In this document: positions 56,843 through 64,000 of the stretch, piece after piece
Layout of the letters: the number at the start of each line of letters is the position of its first letter
How positions within the stretch are numbered: the stretch's first letter is position 1
NCBI RefSeq assembly: GCF_003984645.1
Contig: NZ_RWKI01000001.1
Location: 372,001-436,000, forward strand
Source of the DNA: Variovorax sp. MHTC-1
Lineage (GTDB): Bacteria > Pseudomonadota > Gammaproteobacteria > Burkholderiales > Burkholderiaceae_C
DNA length: 64,000 nucleotides
Direction of reading: 5' to 3'
The notes under the pieces: generated by a model
Database searches by the model: none
What the model was told of the DNA's origin: nothing
What the model saw: only the letters and a program-made list of their open reading frames with translations
Made by a program: the position numbers and the translations under genes

Positions 56843-57224
56843 GTCAACAACCACGGCGACCTCAGTACGGTGCTGAAGGAGCTGGGCAGCAGCGAGGGCA
56901 TCAAGAACATCGCCACCGCCTTGGTCACGGCGGGGGCGCTGCAGGGGTTGAGCTCATCAGGGCTCCTGCCGAAGAACCTGGCCAGCGCGACCAACGACGC
57001 GGCGCCGTTCAGGGACCAGTTGCAGCGCCAGTTGATCGACGGGGTGGCCAGTTCGCTCGTGCGCAGCGCGTACAGGCGTAGTGGTAGAGCGGGTGCCGGT
57101 GGTGGGACCGGTTGCCACTCCCATTACCAACGAAATGCTGGAGGAATGGAAGAAGTCTGGTGCTTCACAGTCTTTCCAGCAATGGGTGAACCAGCAGTAC
57201 CGCCGTTTACTCGATGCGAAATGA
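56843..57224 (+). pseudogene. Orphan cdiA fragment: pretoxin segment fused to a different toxin tail
   Basis: Bases 56843-56951 closely repeat cdiA bases 54567-54675 (VNNHGDLSTVLKELGSSEGI against VNNHGDFGAVLKELGSSEGI). The same frame continues through LPKNLASATNDAAPFRDQLQ to about 57070, then stops making sense. From about 57075 another frame reads VVGPVATPITNEMLEEWKKS and QQWVNQQYRRLLDAK to the stop at 57224. This is a decayed orphan module: conserved recombination segment, internal deletion or frameshift, and the end of a second toxin type. Just upstream, bases 56801-56811 match cdiI bases 56168-56178, perhaps another scrap. Confidence 0.7.
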
Positions 57225-57225
57225 G

Positions 57226-57570
57226 ATGAAACGTAAAACGCAAGTACTGCCACTACTCCTAGCCGAGGGAAAACTAACAGGCCTCGGGGTTGCGCTACTG
57301 TTCTTAGTGGGACTTTCAATCTTGCTCGCTTCGATTGCCTTTTCGCCTACGGTATGGATGTGGTGGCTGGGCATTTCCGTGGGCCTTGGGTGCATGGCTG
57401 TTGCGGGATTCAGTGGTCGAGCTCATGCCCTTGGGCTCCCTCCTCCCTTCACCAACGATCCGCTAGGTTGGCGCAAAGCAAAAGCTACATACGAGCAGCC
57501 AGAGGTTCCTGAGACCGATTCAAGCGGCAGCGACTCTGCATCACAGCAGAATGAGAGCAAGAAGAAGTAG
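57226..57570 (+). CDS. Third putative CdiI immunity protein, two-helix membrane protein of another family
   Basis: A 114-residue protein with two hydrophobic segments (about residues 17-40 and 43-65), the polar stretch PPPFTNDPLGWRKAKATYEQ, and a Ser/Lys-rich end (SQQNESKKK). It starts one base after the orphan toxin stop; ATG 57214 in the same frame is an alternative. It does not resemble the first two immunity proteins, as expected if it pairs with the different toxin tail upstream. Codon use is more AT-rich than the flanking genes. Confidence 0.65.
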   Translation: MKRKTQVLPLLLAEGKLTGLGVALLFLVGLSILLASIAFSPTVWMWWLGISVGLGCMAVAGFSGRAHALGLPPPFTNDPLGWRKAKATYEQPEVPETDSSGSDSASQQNESKKK

Positions 57571-57610
57571 ATTTCGCGCGCGGGCTACGCGCTTGCTAGA
57601 TTGGAGAACA

Positions 57611-57638
57611 GCTACTCATAGCCGAGGGAAAACCAACA
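57611..57638 (+). repeat. Scrap of an immunity gene like the third one
   Basis: GCTACTCATAGCCGAGGGAA and AACCAACA nearly repeat the start of the third immunity gene (bases 57253-57280: CTACTCCTAGCCGAGGGAAA then ACTAACA). Translated, LLIAEGKPT matches LLLAEGKLT. The copy has no continuation and stops 25 bases before the pigment gene set, marking the edge of the CDI region. Confidence 0.65.
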
Positions 57639-57662
57639 AACAGCCCGTCAAGACGATCGACC

Positions 57663-58394
57663 TCAAATCATCCCGCCATTGATCGAAATGATCTGCCCCG
57701 TGATGTAGGCAGCCTCATCGCTCGCCAGGAACCCCGCCAGCGCAGCCACCTCTTCCGGCCTGCCGGCCCGCTTCACGGGCACCAGCTGATCGATCATGGC
57801 CTTGTCGAACACGCCGTCGGCCATCGGCGAGGCGATGATGCCGGGCGCGATGGCGTTGACGGTCACCCCGCGCGCCGCTACCTCGAGCGACAGCGCCTTG
57901 GTCGCGCTGTTGAGCGCGCCCTTGGCGGCCGCGTAGTTGACCTGGCCGCGATTGCCGGTCAGCGAGGCCACCGAGGAGATGTTGAGGATGCGGCCCCAGC
58001 GCGTGCGCAGCATCGGCAGCAGCAAGGGCTGCGTGACGCGGAAGAAGCCGTTGAGCGAGACGTCGATCACCTTGTGCCACTGCGCGGCACTCATGCCGGG
58101 CAGCACCGCATCGTCGTGCACGCCGGCGTTATTGACGATCACCTGCACCGGGCCGCCGGCCAGCATGCGCTCGCAGGCGGCGCGCGAGGCCTCGTCGCTC
58201 TGCAGATCGAACACATGGCACTCGGCCTGGCCGCCCGCCGCGGCGATGGCGGCAGCGAGCTGCTCGACGGCCTCGGGCCGCGAGTTGGCGTGCAGCAGCA
58301 CGATGGCGCCGTCGCGTGCCAGCCGCTCGGCGATGGCCGCGCCGAGTGCGCCGCTGGCGCCGGTGATCAGTGCGCGTTTTCCAGCAAGGCTCAT
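57663..58394 (-). CDS. 3-oxoacyl-ACP reductase, FabG type (pigment cluster)
   Basis: A 243-residue short-chain dehydrogenase with nucleotide loop ITGASGALGAAIAERLA, NNAGV, the Ser of SSVASLTG, and YAAAK holding the catalytic Tyr and Lys. It would reduce 3-oxoacyl-ACP intermediates in polyene chain extension. It is last of the minus-strand set; its ATG overlaps the dehydratase stop by 4 bases, so the assignment to this pathway is by context. Confidence 0.9.
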   Translation of the reverse strand: MSLAGKRALITGASGALGAAIAERLARDGAIVLLHANSRPEAVEQLAAAIAAAGGQAECHVFDLQSDEASRAACERMLAGGPVQVIVNNAGVHDDAVLPGMSAAQWHKVIDVSLNGFFRVTQPLLLPMLRTRWGRILNISSVASLTGNRGQVNYAAAKGALNSATKALSLEVAARGVTVNAIAPGIIASPMADGVFDKAMIDQLVPVKRAGRPEEVAALAGFLASDEAAYITGQIISINGGMI

Positions 58395-58861
58395 GACAAG
58401 GCTCCGGTTGCAAGCGGCGTATTGAGCACGACCACCGCGCGGCCTTCGGCCAGCGGCCTGCCCTGCGCGTCCTTCACCGCGAATTCGTAGAGGATCTGGC
58501 TGGCGTCGCCCGAGGCGCGCCGCGCATGCACGTGCAGTTCGCCCTCGACCTCGTCCAGGCGCTGCGCGGCAAACCGCACGTTGCGCGCGCTGGCCAGGAA
58601 GCCGGCCGAGGGCTCGCTGCCCTCCTGCGCGATCAGGCCGCCGTGCAAGGCCATGGCCTGCGCTGCGTATTCGATCGCATTCGGCGACAGCACCCCGCTG
58701 GCCGTGCGCAAGGGGTTGTCCTCGCGCCGATGCGTCGTGGTGGTGCAGTGGATGGCCTGCGCGTCCCACGACACCAGGCGCTCCAGCAGGCACATGCTGC
58801 CGCTGTGCGGAATGCGCCGTGCGATGCCGGCCTGGTCGAGCTGCTGCGGCGCGCTGGTCAC
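58391..58861 (-). CDS. 3-hydroxyacyl-ACP dehydratase-like hotdog protein
   Basis: A 156-residue protein starting at GTG 58861 (GTGA overlap with the methyltransferase). IPHSGSMCLLERLVSWD and SPNAIEYAAQAMALHGGL are typical of the hotdog dehydratases found in aryl-polyene clusters (ApeI/ApeP-like, FabZ/FabA-related). It would form the trans double bonds of the polyene. The His in IPHSG and the Glu in AIEYAAQAMA are the candidate catalytic residues. Confidence 0.85.
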   Translation of the reverse strand: MTSAPQQLDQAGIARRIPHSGSMCLLERLVSWDAQAIHCTTTTHRREDNPLRTASGVLSPNAIEYAAQAMALHGGLIAQEGSEPSAGFLASARNVRFAAQRLDEVEGELHVHARRASGDASQILYEFAVKDAQGRPLAEGRAVVVLNTPLATGALS

Positions 58862-59613
58862 GCAGCCTCCCTGCGGTCGGCCACCAGCAGCACGTTGGCG
58901 AAGGGCGTGCCTTCGCTCATCGGAATGCTCTGCACCGAGAAGCCGAGGCGCTGCAGCAGCGCCGTCCAGTCCGCCAGCGGCCGGCCCCAGGTCGGCGAGA
59001 CGCGATGGCCGCGGATGCGCGTGACGGTGCGGTCCACCCACTGGCTGATCGCGAAACCGCGCCGGCTGGCCATGTCGCCGACGCGCAGCAGCAGCCGCCC
59101 GCCCGGTTGCAGCGCGGCATGCACGCGCCGCAGCACGCCTTCCTGCGCCGCGTGGTCGACGTAGTGCAGCACGTCGAGGATCACGACCAGGTCGCAGGCC
59201 GGCATGGCAGCCGTGCACATGTCGGCGCAGACGAAGCGCGGCGCCGGCTGCAGATGGCCGATGGAATTCTCGGCGCGCGCCACGTCCTTGGGCATCAGCT
59301 CGATGCCGGTGTACTCCGCGGCGGCCGGCGTCGTGGGCCATGCAGGCGGCCAATGGCCGGCTCGCGACTGCATCGCGGCCATCGCCGACAGCAGGCTCGC
59401 GAAAAGCCCTTGGCCACATCCGATGTCGACCACGCGCTGGTGGCTCTCGCCGATCAGGCCGCGTTCGATGAGGCCGCGGAACACCGGATCTCGCCCCAGC
59501 TTGCCGCGCGCGAAATGCCAGGCGAAGTTGCCGGCCTTCCTGTACGGCGCGGTGGCCGCTTCATGCAGTCGGCGCCATGCGGCGTCGGTCGTGGTCGTTA
59601 GCTCTGAGCTCAT
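58858..59613 (-). CDS. Class I SAM-dependent methyltransferase
   Basis: A 251-residue methyltransferase with VVDIGCGQGLFASLLSAM as the SAM loop (about 62-80), the acidic IELMP pair, DLVVILDVLHYVD as motif II and LQPGGRLLLRVGD as motif III. In aryl-polyene clusters a methyltransferase modifies the aromatic head; this gene is a candidate for that step. It overlaps both neighbours by 4 bases. Confidence 0.85.
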   Translation of the reverse strand: MSSELTTTTDAAWRRLHEAATAPYRKAGNFAWHFARGKLGRDPVFRGLIERGLIGESHQRVVDIGCGQGLFASLLSAMAAMQSRAGHWPPAWPTTPAAAEYTGIELMPKDVARAENSIGHLQPAPRFVCADMCTAAMPACDLVVILDVLHYVDHAAQEGVLRRVHAALQPGGRLLLRVGDMASRRGFAISQWVDRTVTRIRGHRVSPTWGRPLADWTALLQRLGFSVQSIPMSEGTPFANVLLVADRREAA

Positions 59614-60449
59614 GCGGCCAATGCTTCCGGCAAGGTGACTGCGCGCAAGCCGTTCGCACGAATGCGCGCCAACAAGGGGGGCAATACCTCGAGCACGACC
59701 GGCCGTCCGGCCGCCGTGCGCGCCGCGTTGCCGTCGTGAAGCAGCACGATGTCGCCCGCCTGCAGATCGCGCGTGAGCCGTGCCAGCACGGTGGCCGCGT
59801 TGCGCTCGCGCGTGTCGAAGCCGCGGCGCGTCCAGCTCACGAGCGAAAGGCCCATGCGATGCAGCACCGGCGCAAGAAAAGGATTGCGAAGGCCCGCGGG
59901 CGCGCGAAAGCAGGTCGGCCGCTCGCCGCTCACTTCGTGCAGCACCTGCTGCGCACGCGAGATCTCGGCCGCAAAACCGCGCGGCCCGAGAAAGGAGAAG
60001 TTGTGCCGATGCCGCGCCGTGTGGTTCTGGATGCTGTGGCCGCGCGCCACGATGTCGCGCGCCAGGGCAGGATGCGCCAGCACGCGCTCGGCGATGCAGA
60101 AGAAGGTGGCGCGCTGGCCATGGGCGTCGAGCAGATCCAGCACCTGCGGCGTGACTTCCGGGTCCGGGCCGTCGTCGATGGTGATCGCGACTTCGCGGCG
60201 CGCAATGGCCGCTTGCGGCAGCCGCGTGACGTTCGGCCCCAGCAGGCGGCTGCGGGGCGTGAGGCCGGCGGCCGTGATCAGCGCATGGTTGAGCACGATC
60301 GCGCCGATGGCCCAGGGCGCGGCACCCGGCACCAGCACGCCGGCGGCGGTCGCGAGCAGGTGCCAGCCGACGCTGGCGCGAATGATCGGTGGCCAGGGCC
60401 AGGATTCGGAGACAGCAAGAGTTTGGGACATCGGCGCGGATTTTCCCAT
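59610..60449 (-). CDS. Polysaccharide deacetylase (NodB homology) family protein
   Basis: A 279-residue protein from ATG 60449 (one-base overlap with the MMPL stop), or 273 residues from ATG 60431. An N-terminal hydrophobic stretch (about 25-60) suggests membrane anchoring. The NodB domain shows AITIDDGPDPEVTPQVLDLL with the paired Asp residues, and HSIQNHTARHRHNF with the zinc histidines. Deacetylases are not a core enzyme of known polyene pathways; it may edit a sugar or acyl group on the pigment lipid. Confidence 0.83.
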   Translation of the reverse strand: MGKSAPMSQTLAVSESWPWPPIIRASVGWHLLATAAGVLVPGAAPWAIGAIVLNHALITAAGLTPRSRLLGPNVTRLPQAAIARREVAITIDDGPDPEVTPQVLDLLDAHGQRATFFCIAERVLAHPALARDIVARGHSIQNHTARHRHNFSFLGPRGFAAEISRAQQVLHEVSGERPTCFRAPAGLRNPFLAPVLHRMGLSLVSWTRRGFDTRERNAATVLARLTRDLQAGDIVLLHDGNAARTAAGRPVVLEVLPPLLARIRANGLRAVTLPEALAA

Positions 60450-62839
60450 CAGTGGCGGACTGCGGGAGCGCCGGCCGGCCCGCGCGCGAACGCGGCCGAC
60501 AGCAGCAGCGCGAGCAGCGCGCCTGGCGCCACCACGCGGCCGATCGCCGACAGCGCGGGAATCTCCGAGATCGCTATCAGCGTGAAGGACACCACCGTCG
60601 TGAGGTTGGCCAGCATCAGCGAGGCCAGCGTGTCCTCGTCGGCGCGGCCGGTCTCGCGCAGCTGATCGAAGAAGAGCGCGTAGTTCGAGCCCACGGCCAC
60701 CACCAGCAGCAGGCCCACGAGATGCAGGATGCCCAGCGGCACCTGCAGCACCGCCAGCCCGCCCAGTGTGAGGAGCACCGCGACCAGCAGCGGCTCGCAC
60801 ACGGCCAGCAGCCGGCGCCCGGAGCGCAGGTAGACGCCCAGCAGCACGACCACAGCCAGCGCACCGAGCATGACCTGCACGAAGGCCTCGTGCAGGTAGC
60901 GCCGGTAAAGGCCGCGCAGTTCGTCGCCGACGTTGACCACCTGCACCTCGGGCACGTCCGCCAGCGCCGCCGCGAGGCGGCCTGCATCGAAGCGCTCGCC
61001 GGGATGCAGCGAAATCAGCGCCGACCACCCGCCGCCCGGGCGCTGGAACATCAGCGCGTTGACCACGGCACCCAGCGGCCCGCTTTCGAGATCGGCGCGC
61101 CGGATCATGGGCTGGGCACGCGCCTTCTCGACGTCGGCGAGAAAAGGTGCGAGCCGGCTGGCCGGCAGCGGCAGCCCCTGCGTCGCTTCGGCCAGCCGCG
61201 TCTTCAGCGTCGCGGCATCGGGCAGGCTGGCGATGCGCGCGGCCTGCGCGGCCTCGCTGGGCAGCAGCCGCGTGACGCTTTCGAAGCCCGCCAGTTCGCC
61301 CTGGTCCACCAGCGCTTGGAGCTTGGCGGCGGCGGCCTCGGCGTTGCGCAAGGTGGCCTGCTCGTCGGCGCCGCGGACCACGACCAGCGTGCCGCCGTCG
61401 CTGGCGCCGATGTCGGCACGCAGTTCCTCGTCGAGCTGCTGCGCCGCCTTCGGCACCGGGCTCATCGCGCTGAGCTCGGCGCGCCACAGGTGGCCGCCCT
61501 GCCACAGCACCAGCGCCAGCGCAGCGGCGCCCAGGCCCACGAACACATAGCGCAGGCGCGGCAGCGCACGCAGGATGACGCCGGCGACCTGGGCCATCTG
61601 GCGTCGCATGCCCATGCCGGTTGCGCCATCGGGTGCGAGCACCGGCAGCACGTGGCGCGCGACCAGTGCCGCGGCGATCAGGCCGGCCAGCGAGAACACG
61701 CCGAGCTGTGCGAGGCCGGGGAAGCCCGAGAACACCAGCGCCGCGAAACCGCAGACTGAGGTCAGCAGGCCCAGCCGCACCGTGGGCCAGTGGATCTCGC
61801 GCCAACGCTGCCAGCCGGTGCCCGGCACCGCGGCGCCGCGCGCCTGGATCAGGTAGTAGATCGCGTAGTCGACGGTCTCGCCGATCAGCGTGCTGCCGAA
61901 ACCCATCGTGAGCCCGTGCACTTCACCGAACCACAGGCTGACCGCCGCCGTGCCGCCCACCACGCCGGTCGCGACCGGCAGCACCGCGATCACCAGCGCG
62001 CGCGGCGAGGCGAAGGCCAGCAGCAGCAGCACGCCCATGACGATGCCGCCGACGGTGGCGAGCTTGATCGCCTCGCCCTTGATCTGGTCGCGGCTCTGCA
62101 CCGAGAACACCGGCGCGCCGCTCATCTGCAGCTGCGGGCCGGCGCTGCCCATTTCGCGCGTGGCGGCGGCGAAGGCGCCGCGCACCCGCTCGACCGCGGT
62201 CGCCTGCGCGTCCAGGTCGCTGCCAGCCGCATGCGTGGTCGCAAGGATCAGTGCACGCGGCGCAGTGCGCGAGGCCCACACGCCGTGTTCGCTGCGCGGC
62301 GAGCTCGCCGGAATCAGGCCTTCCGCGATGCGCTGCGTCTCGCCCGTCGGATCGCGTTCGAGCAGCGGCCTGGTGATGTTGCCGGCCGGCGTGCCGAGCA
62401 GCGACAGGGTGTCGACGATCGCATCGCGCAAGCCGGCAGCGGTGAAGCGCTCGGGCGTGATGTCGGGCGCGAGCCGGTAGCGGTTGTCGAAGAGCCAGGT
62501 GCCGGACTCCTTCCAGTCGCTGGTGTCGCCGTTCTGGACCTGGTCGAAGAGCTTGCTCTCGCGCATGGCAGCGGCCACGGCGCGCGACACTTCGGCGCGC
62601 TGCGCGGCATCCTTGCCGCCCTCGATGCCGATGAAGAGCGTGCGCGATGCGATGCCGCTTTGCAGCTGCTCGATCAGGACACGCTGCCGCTCGTCGGGGC
62701 TTTCGGGCAGGAAGGCCGAGAGGTCGGCGCTGAAATGCGTGCGCGCAATCAACGCGATGCCGGCCACGAGCGCCAGCAGCCAGATGCCGAGCACCAGCGC
62801 GATGCGCCGCCGGCCGGGTGCGGCAGCGTGGCGCGTCAC
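60449..62839 (-). CDS. MMPL/RND-type exporter
   Basis: A 796-residue membrane protein starting at GTG 62839 (GTGA overlap with the LolA-like gene). It has twelve predicted hydrophobic segments in two halves, each with a large extracytoplasmic loop. GFGSTLIGETVDYAIYYL and VGSNYALFFDQLRETG are the characteristic MMPL proton-relay regions. In aryl-polyene clusters such transporters move the pigment lipid toward the outer membrane. Confidence 0.87.
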   Translation of the reverse strand: MTRHAAAPGRRRIALVLGIWLLALVAGIALIARTHFSADLSAFLPESPDERQRVLIEQLQSGIASRTLFIGIEGGKDAAQRAEVSRAVAAAMRESKLFDQVQNGDTSDWKESGTWLFDNRYRLAPDITPERFTAAGLRDAIVDTLSLLGTPAGNITRPLLERDPTGETQRIAEGLIPASSPRSEHGVWASRTAPRALILATTHAAGSDLDAQATAVERVRGAFAAATREMGSAGPQLQMSGAPVFSVQSRDQIKGEAIKLATVGGIVMGVLLLLAFASPRALVIAVLPVATGVVGGTAAVSLWFGEVHGLTMGFGSTLIGETVDYAIYYLIQARGAAVPGTGWQRWREIHWPTVRLGLLTSVCGFAALVFSGFPGLAQLGVFSLAGLIAAALVARHVLPVLAPDGATGMGMRRQMAQVAGVILRALPRLRYVFVGLGAAALALVLWQGGHLWRAELSAMSPVPKAAQQLDEELRADIGASDGGTLVVVRGADEQATLRNAEAAAAKLQALVDQGELAGFESVTRLLPSEAAQAARIASLPDAATLKTRLAEATQGLPLPASRLAPFLADVEKARAQPMIRRADLESGPLGAVVNALMFQRPGGGWSALISLHPGERFDAGRLAAALADVPEVQVVNVGDELRGLYRRYLHEAFVQVMLGALAVVVLLGVYLRSGRRLLAVCEPLLVAVLLTLGGLAVLQVPLGILHLVGLLLVVAVGSNYALFFDQLRETGRADEDTLASLMLANLTTVVSFTLIAISEIPALSAIGRVVAPGALLALLLSAAFARGPAGAPAVRH

Positions 62840-63432
62840 GGCGCGGTGCGCGTGGGGGTGATGCTCATCACCGAGCGATCGCCGCCGATGAACTCCATCT
62901 CGATGCCGAGCACTTCACCCGCGCGCCCGCTCAGGCGCAGCGTGCGTACCTGGGCCGCGAGCTTCTCGTCGATGGGCACGAGGTCGAGCGTCCACTTGTC
63001 CGGAGTGCCGGAGACCGAGGCGCGGAAGTAGCGCGCGAGGCTTTGGGTGTTGCCGGTCAAGGTGCCGCGCATGGCTTCGACCATGCCGAGCAGCTCGGGC
63101 ATGCTGTCGAGCGTCATGGTGCGCGTGCGCCCGCCGCGCGACAAGGTCAGCGTGTTGCCGTCGACCACCATCGACTCGGGGCGCGGCGTGAGCGTACGGC
63201 GCGTCATCTTGTCAGGCGCCTGGAAACTCAGCGTTCCGCTCGCGTCAAGCGGGCCCTCGAGGCCGCGCACGAAGCGCTGTTCGGTGAAGCGCGCCTCGCC
63301 GCTCTTCTGCTTGGCGAGCAGGCCCATCAGTTCAGGAAGGTCGAAGGCCCATGCGGACGATGCGGAAAAAGCCAGCGCCGCCACGAGCCCCCTGCACCAG
63401 CGCTCAAGCCTAATCTTCGAGCCAGAAGTCAT
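62836..63432 (-). CDS. LolA-like outer-membrane lipid carrier
   Basis: A 198-residue periplasmic protein with a signal peptide (cleavage after SSAWA, about residue 29) and a LolA-like half-barrel (LPELMGLLAKQKSGEARFTE, MTRRTLTPRPESMVVDGNTL, MEFIGGDRSVMSITP). LolA-like proteins in aryl-polyene clusters (ApeF type) are thought to carry the pigment lipid across the periplasm. ATG 63432 was chosen because the signal peptide starts there; it overlaps the next gene by 23 bases. Confidence 0.8.
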   Translation of the reverse strand: MTSGSKIRLERWCRGLVAALAFSASSAWAFDLPELMGLLAKQKSGEARFTEQRFVRGLEGPLDASGTLSFQAPDKMTRRTLTPRPESMVVDGNTLTLSRGGRTRTMTLDSMPELLGMVEAMRGTLTGNTQSLARYFRASVSGTPDKWTLDLVPIDEKLAAQVRTLRLSGRAGEVLGIEMEFIGGDRSVMSITPTRTAP

Positions 63433-64000
63433 GAAAGTTGAACCAGTTGTAGGGATAGGCACGGCACAAGGCCTCGAGCCGCGCCACATATGTTTCGAGC
63501 GCGGCGCGGATGCGGCGTTCCCGCTCCGCGGGGTCGGACACCCGCTCGCTGAAATCGGCCAGGGGTTCGAAGCGCACATCGTAGCGCGCCCCTCCGGCAT
63601 AGAGCCCCGCCATGAAGAACACCTTGCGGCGCAGCAGCGCGGCCAGCCGGAACGGCCCGTCGTTGATGAAAGCCGGTTGTCCGAGAAATGGCAGCTCGAT
63701 GCTGTTGCCGCGCTGCGCCCCCCCCTCGTCAGGGCCCGGCAGCGTGCGGTCGGCCAGGAGTCCCGCGAGGCCGCCGCCGTCGAGCCAGTCGCGCAGCGCG
63801 AGCATCGAATGCGGCCGGCCCAGGGCGATGATGTGGGGCCGCAGACCGGGCAGGCTGATCGTGTCGAGCACCTTGGTGATCTGCTGTGCGTTGTCTTGGT
63901 ACATCAACATCGCGAGGCGCAGGTCTTCGGGGTTCTTGCTCTGGCGCTTGCAGGCGCCCATCGCCTCGAAGCTGCCGATGTGCGCCCCGAGCAGGAAGGC
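63410..64000 (-). CDS. LpxL-like lysophospholipid acyltransferase (5' end outside window)
   Basis: The last ~196 residues of an acyltransferase of the LpxL/HtrB family. The window edge begins with AFLLGAHIGSFEAMG, holding the HX4E catalytic motif, followed by RKVFFMAGLYAGGARYDVRF and the family C-terminus PYNWFNFHDFW. About 100 residues are missing at the N-terminus. It is first of the visible minus-strand pigment genes and probably acylates the glycolipid carrier. Confidence 0.83.
   Translation of the reverse strand, partial: AFLLGAHIGSFEAMGACKRQSKNPEDLRLAMLMYQDNAQQITKVLDTISLPGLRPHIIALGRPHSMLALRDWLDGGGLAGLLADRTLPGPDEGGAQRGNSIELPFLGQPAFINDGPFRLAALLRRKVFFMAGLYAGGARYDVRFEPLADFSERVSDPAERERRIRAALETYVARLEALCRAYPYNWFNFHDFWLED

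Noticed and set aside
56660..57229. 189-codon frame across the third CDI module as an intact protein
   Set aside because: Only the middle part is cdiA-like; the start lies inside the second immunity gene and the end is out of frame with the toxin tail, so it was treated as decayed pieces.

Overview
The window is high-GC, densely packed bacterial chromosome of betaproteobacterial character, most like the Comamonadaceae (Variovorax/Acidovorax type). This is inferred from the dapC-dapD-pilU-dapE-prmB gene order, the RsfS protein with a long Ala/Lys tail, the rsfS-rlmH-maf-rng block, the tRNA and lipopolysaccharide-transport gene styles, and a dispersed GC-rich palindromic repeat between genes. 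No rRNA, CRISPR array, insertion sequence or phage integrase was recognised.

Layout. 1-12.9 kb: edge-truncated Orn/Lys/Arg decarboxylase, NfeD plus SPFH membrane pair, tRNA-Ser, a coiled-coil protein and a lone receiver domain, a branched-chain amino-acid binding lipoprotein, pepA-holC, divergent lptF-lptG, cbiX, a CysB-type regulator, a methionine-type aminotransferase and a tiny DUF3309 protein. 12.9-21.3 kb: hrpA, argA and two tandem M81 (MlrC-like) metallopeptidases. 21.4-28.9 kb: a lysine/peptidoglycan precursor run (dapC, dapD, dapE) carrying a pilus retraction ATPase, prmB and an ABC-F protein. 28.9-32.1 kb: poorly characterised small genes, then tRNA-Lys. 32.1-35.5 kb: tolB-pal-cpoB-tcdA. 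35.7-44.3 kb: msbA, then a housekeeping run on the minus strand (rng, maf, rlmH, rsfS, nadD, hemF, purD, yebC) with many 1-10 nt overlaps.

44.5-64 kb is the accessory part. Two convergent gene sets look like halves of an aryl-polyene (xanthomonadin-like) pigment cluster: halogenase-like flavoenzyme, chorismatase, acyltransferase and glycosyltransferase on the plus strand; ketoreductase, dehydratase, methyltransferase, deacetylase, MMPL exporter, LolA-like protein and LpxL-like acyltransferase on the minus strand. Between them sits a contact-dependent inhibition (CDI) locus of about 9 kb: a 7.6-kb cdiA-type exoprotein gene with one frameshift, its overlapping membrane immunity gene, and downstream at least two orphan modules. 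Each orphan module keeps a scrap of a toxin C-terminus followed by an intact small membrane immunity gene, and a further immunity-gene scrap follows. The first two immunity proteins, and the ends of the toxin tails before them, are clearly paralogous, so the locus appears to record successive toxin/immunity replacement. No cdiB-type transporter gene is in the window.

A family of five GC-rich palindromic repeats lies at 11.4, 16.2, 23.4, 25.9 and 26.9 kb. Four are intergenic inside co-directional gene runs. The fifth lies in frame inside hrpA and would add about 30 residues to the helicase.
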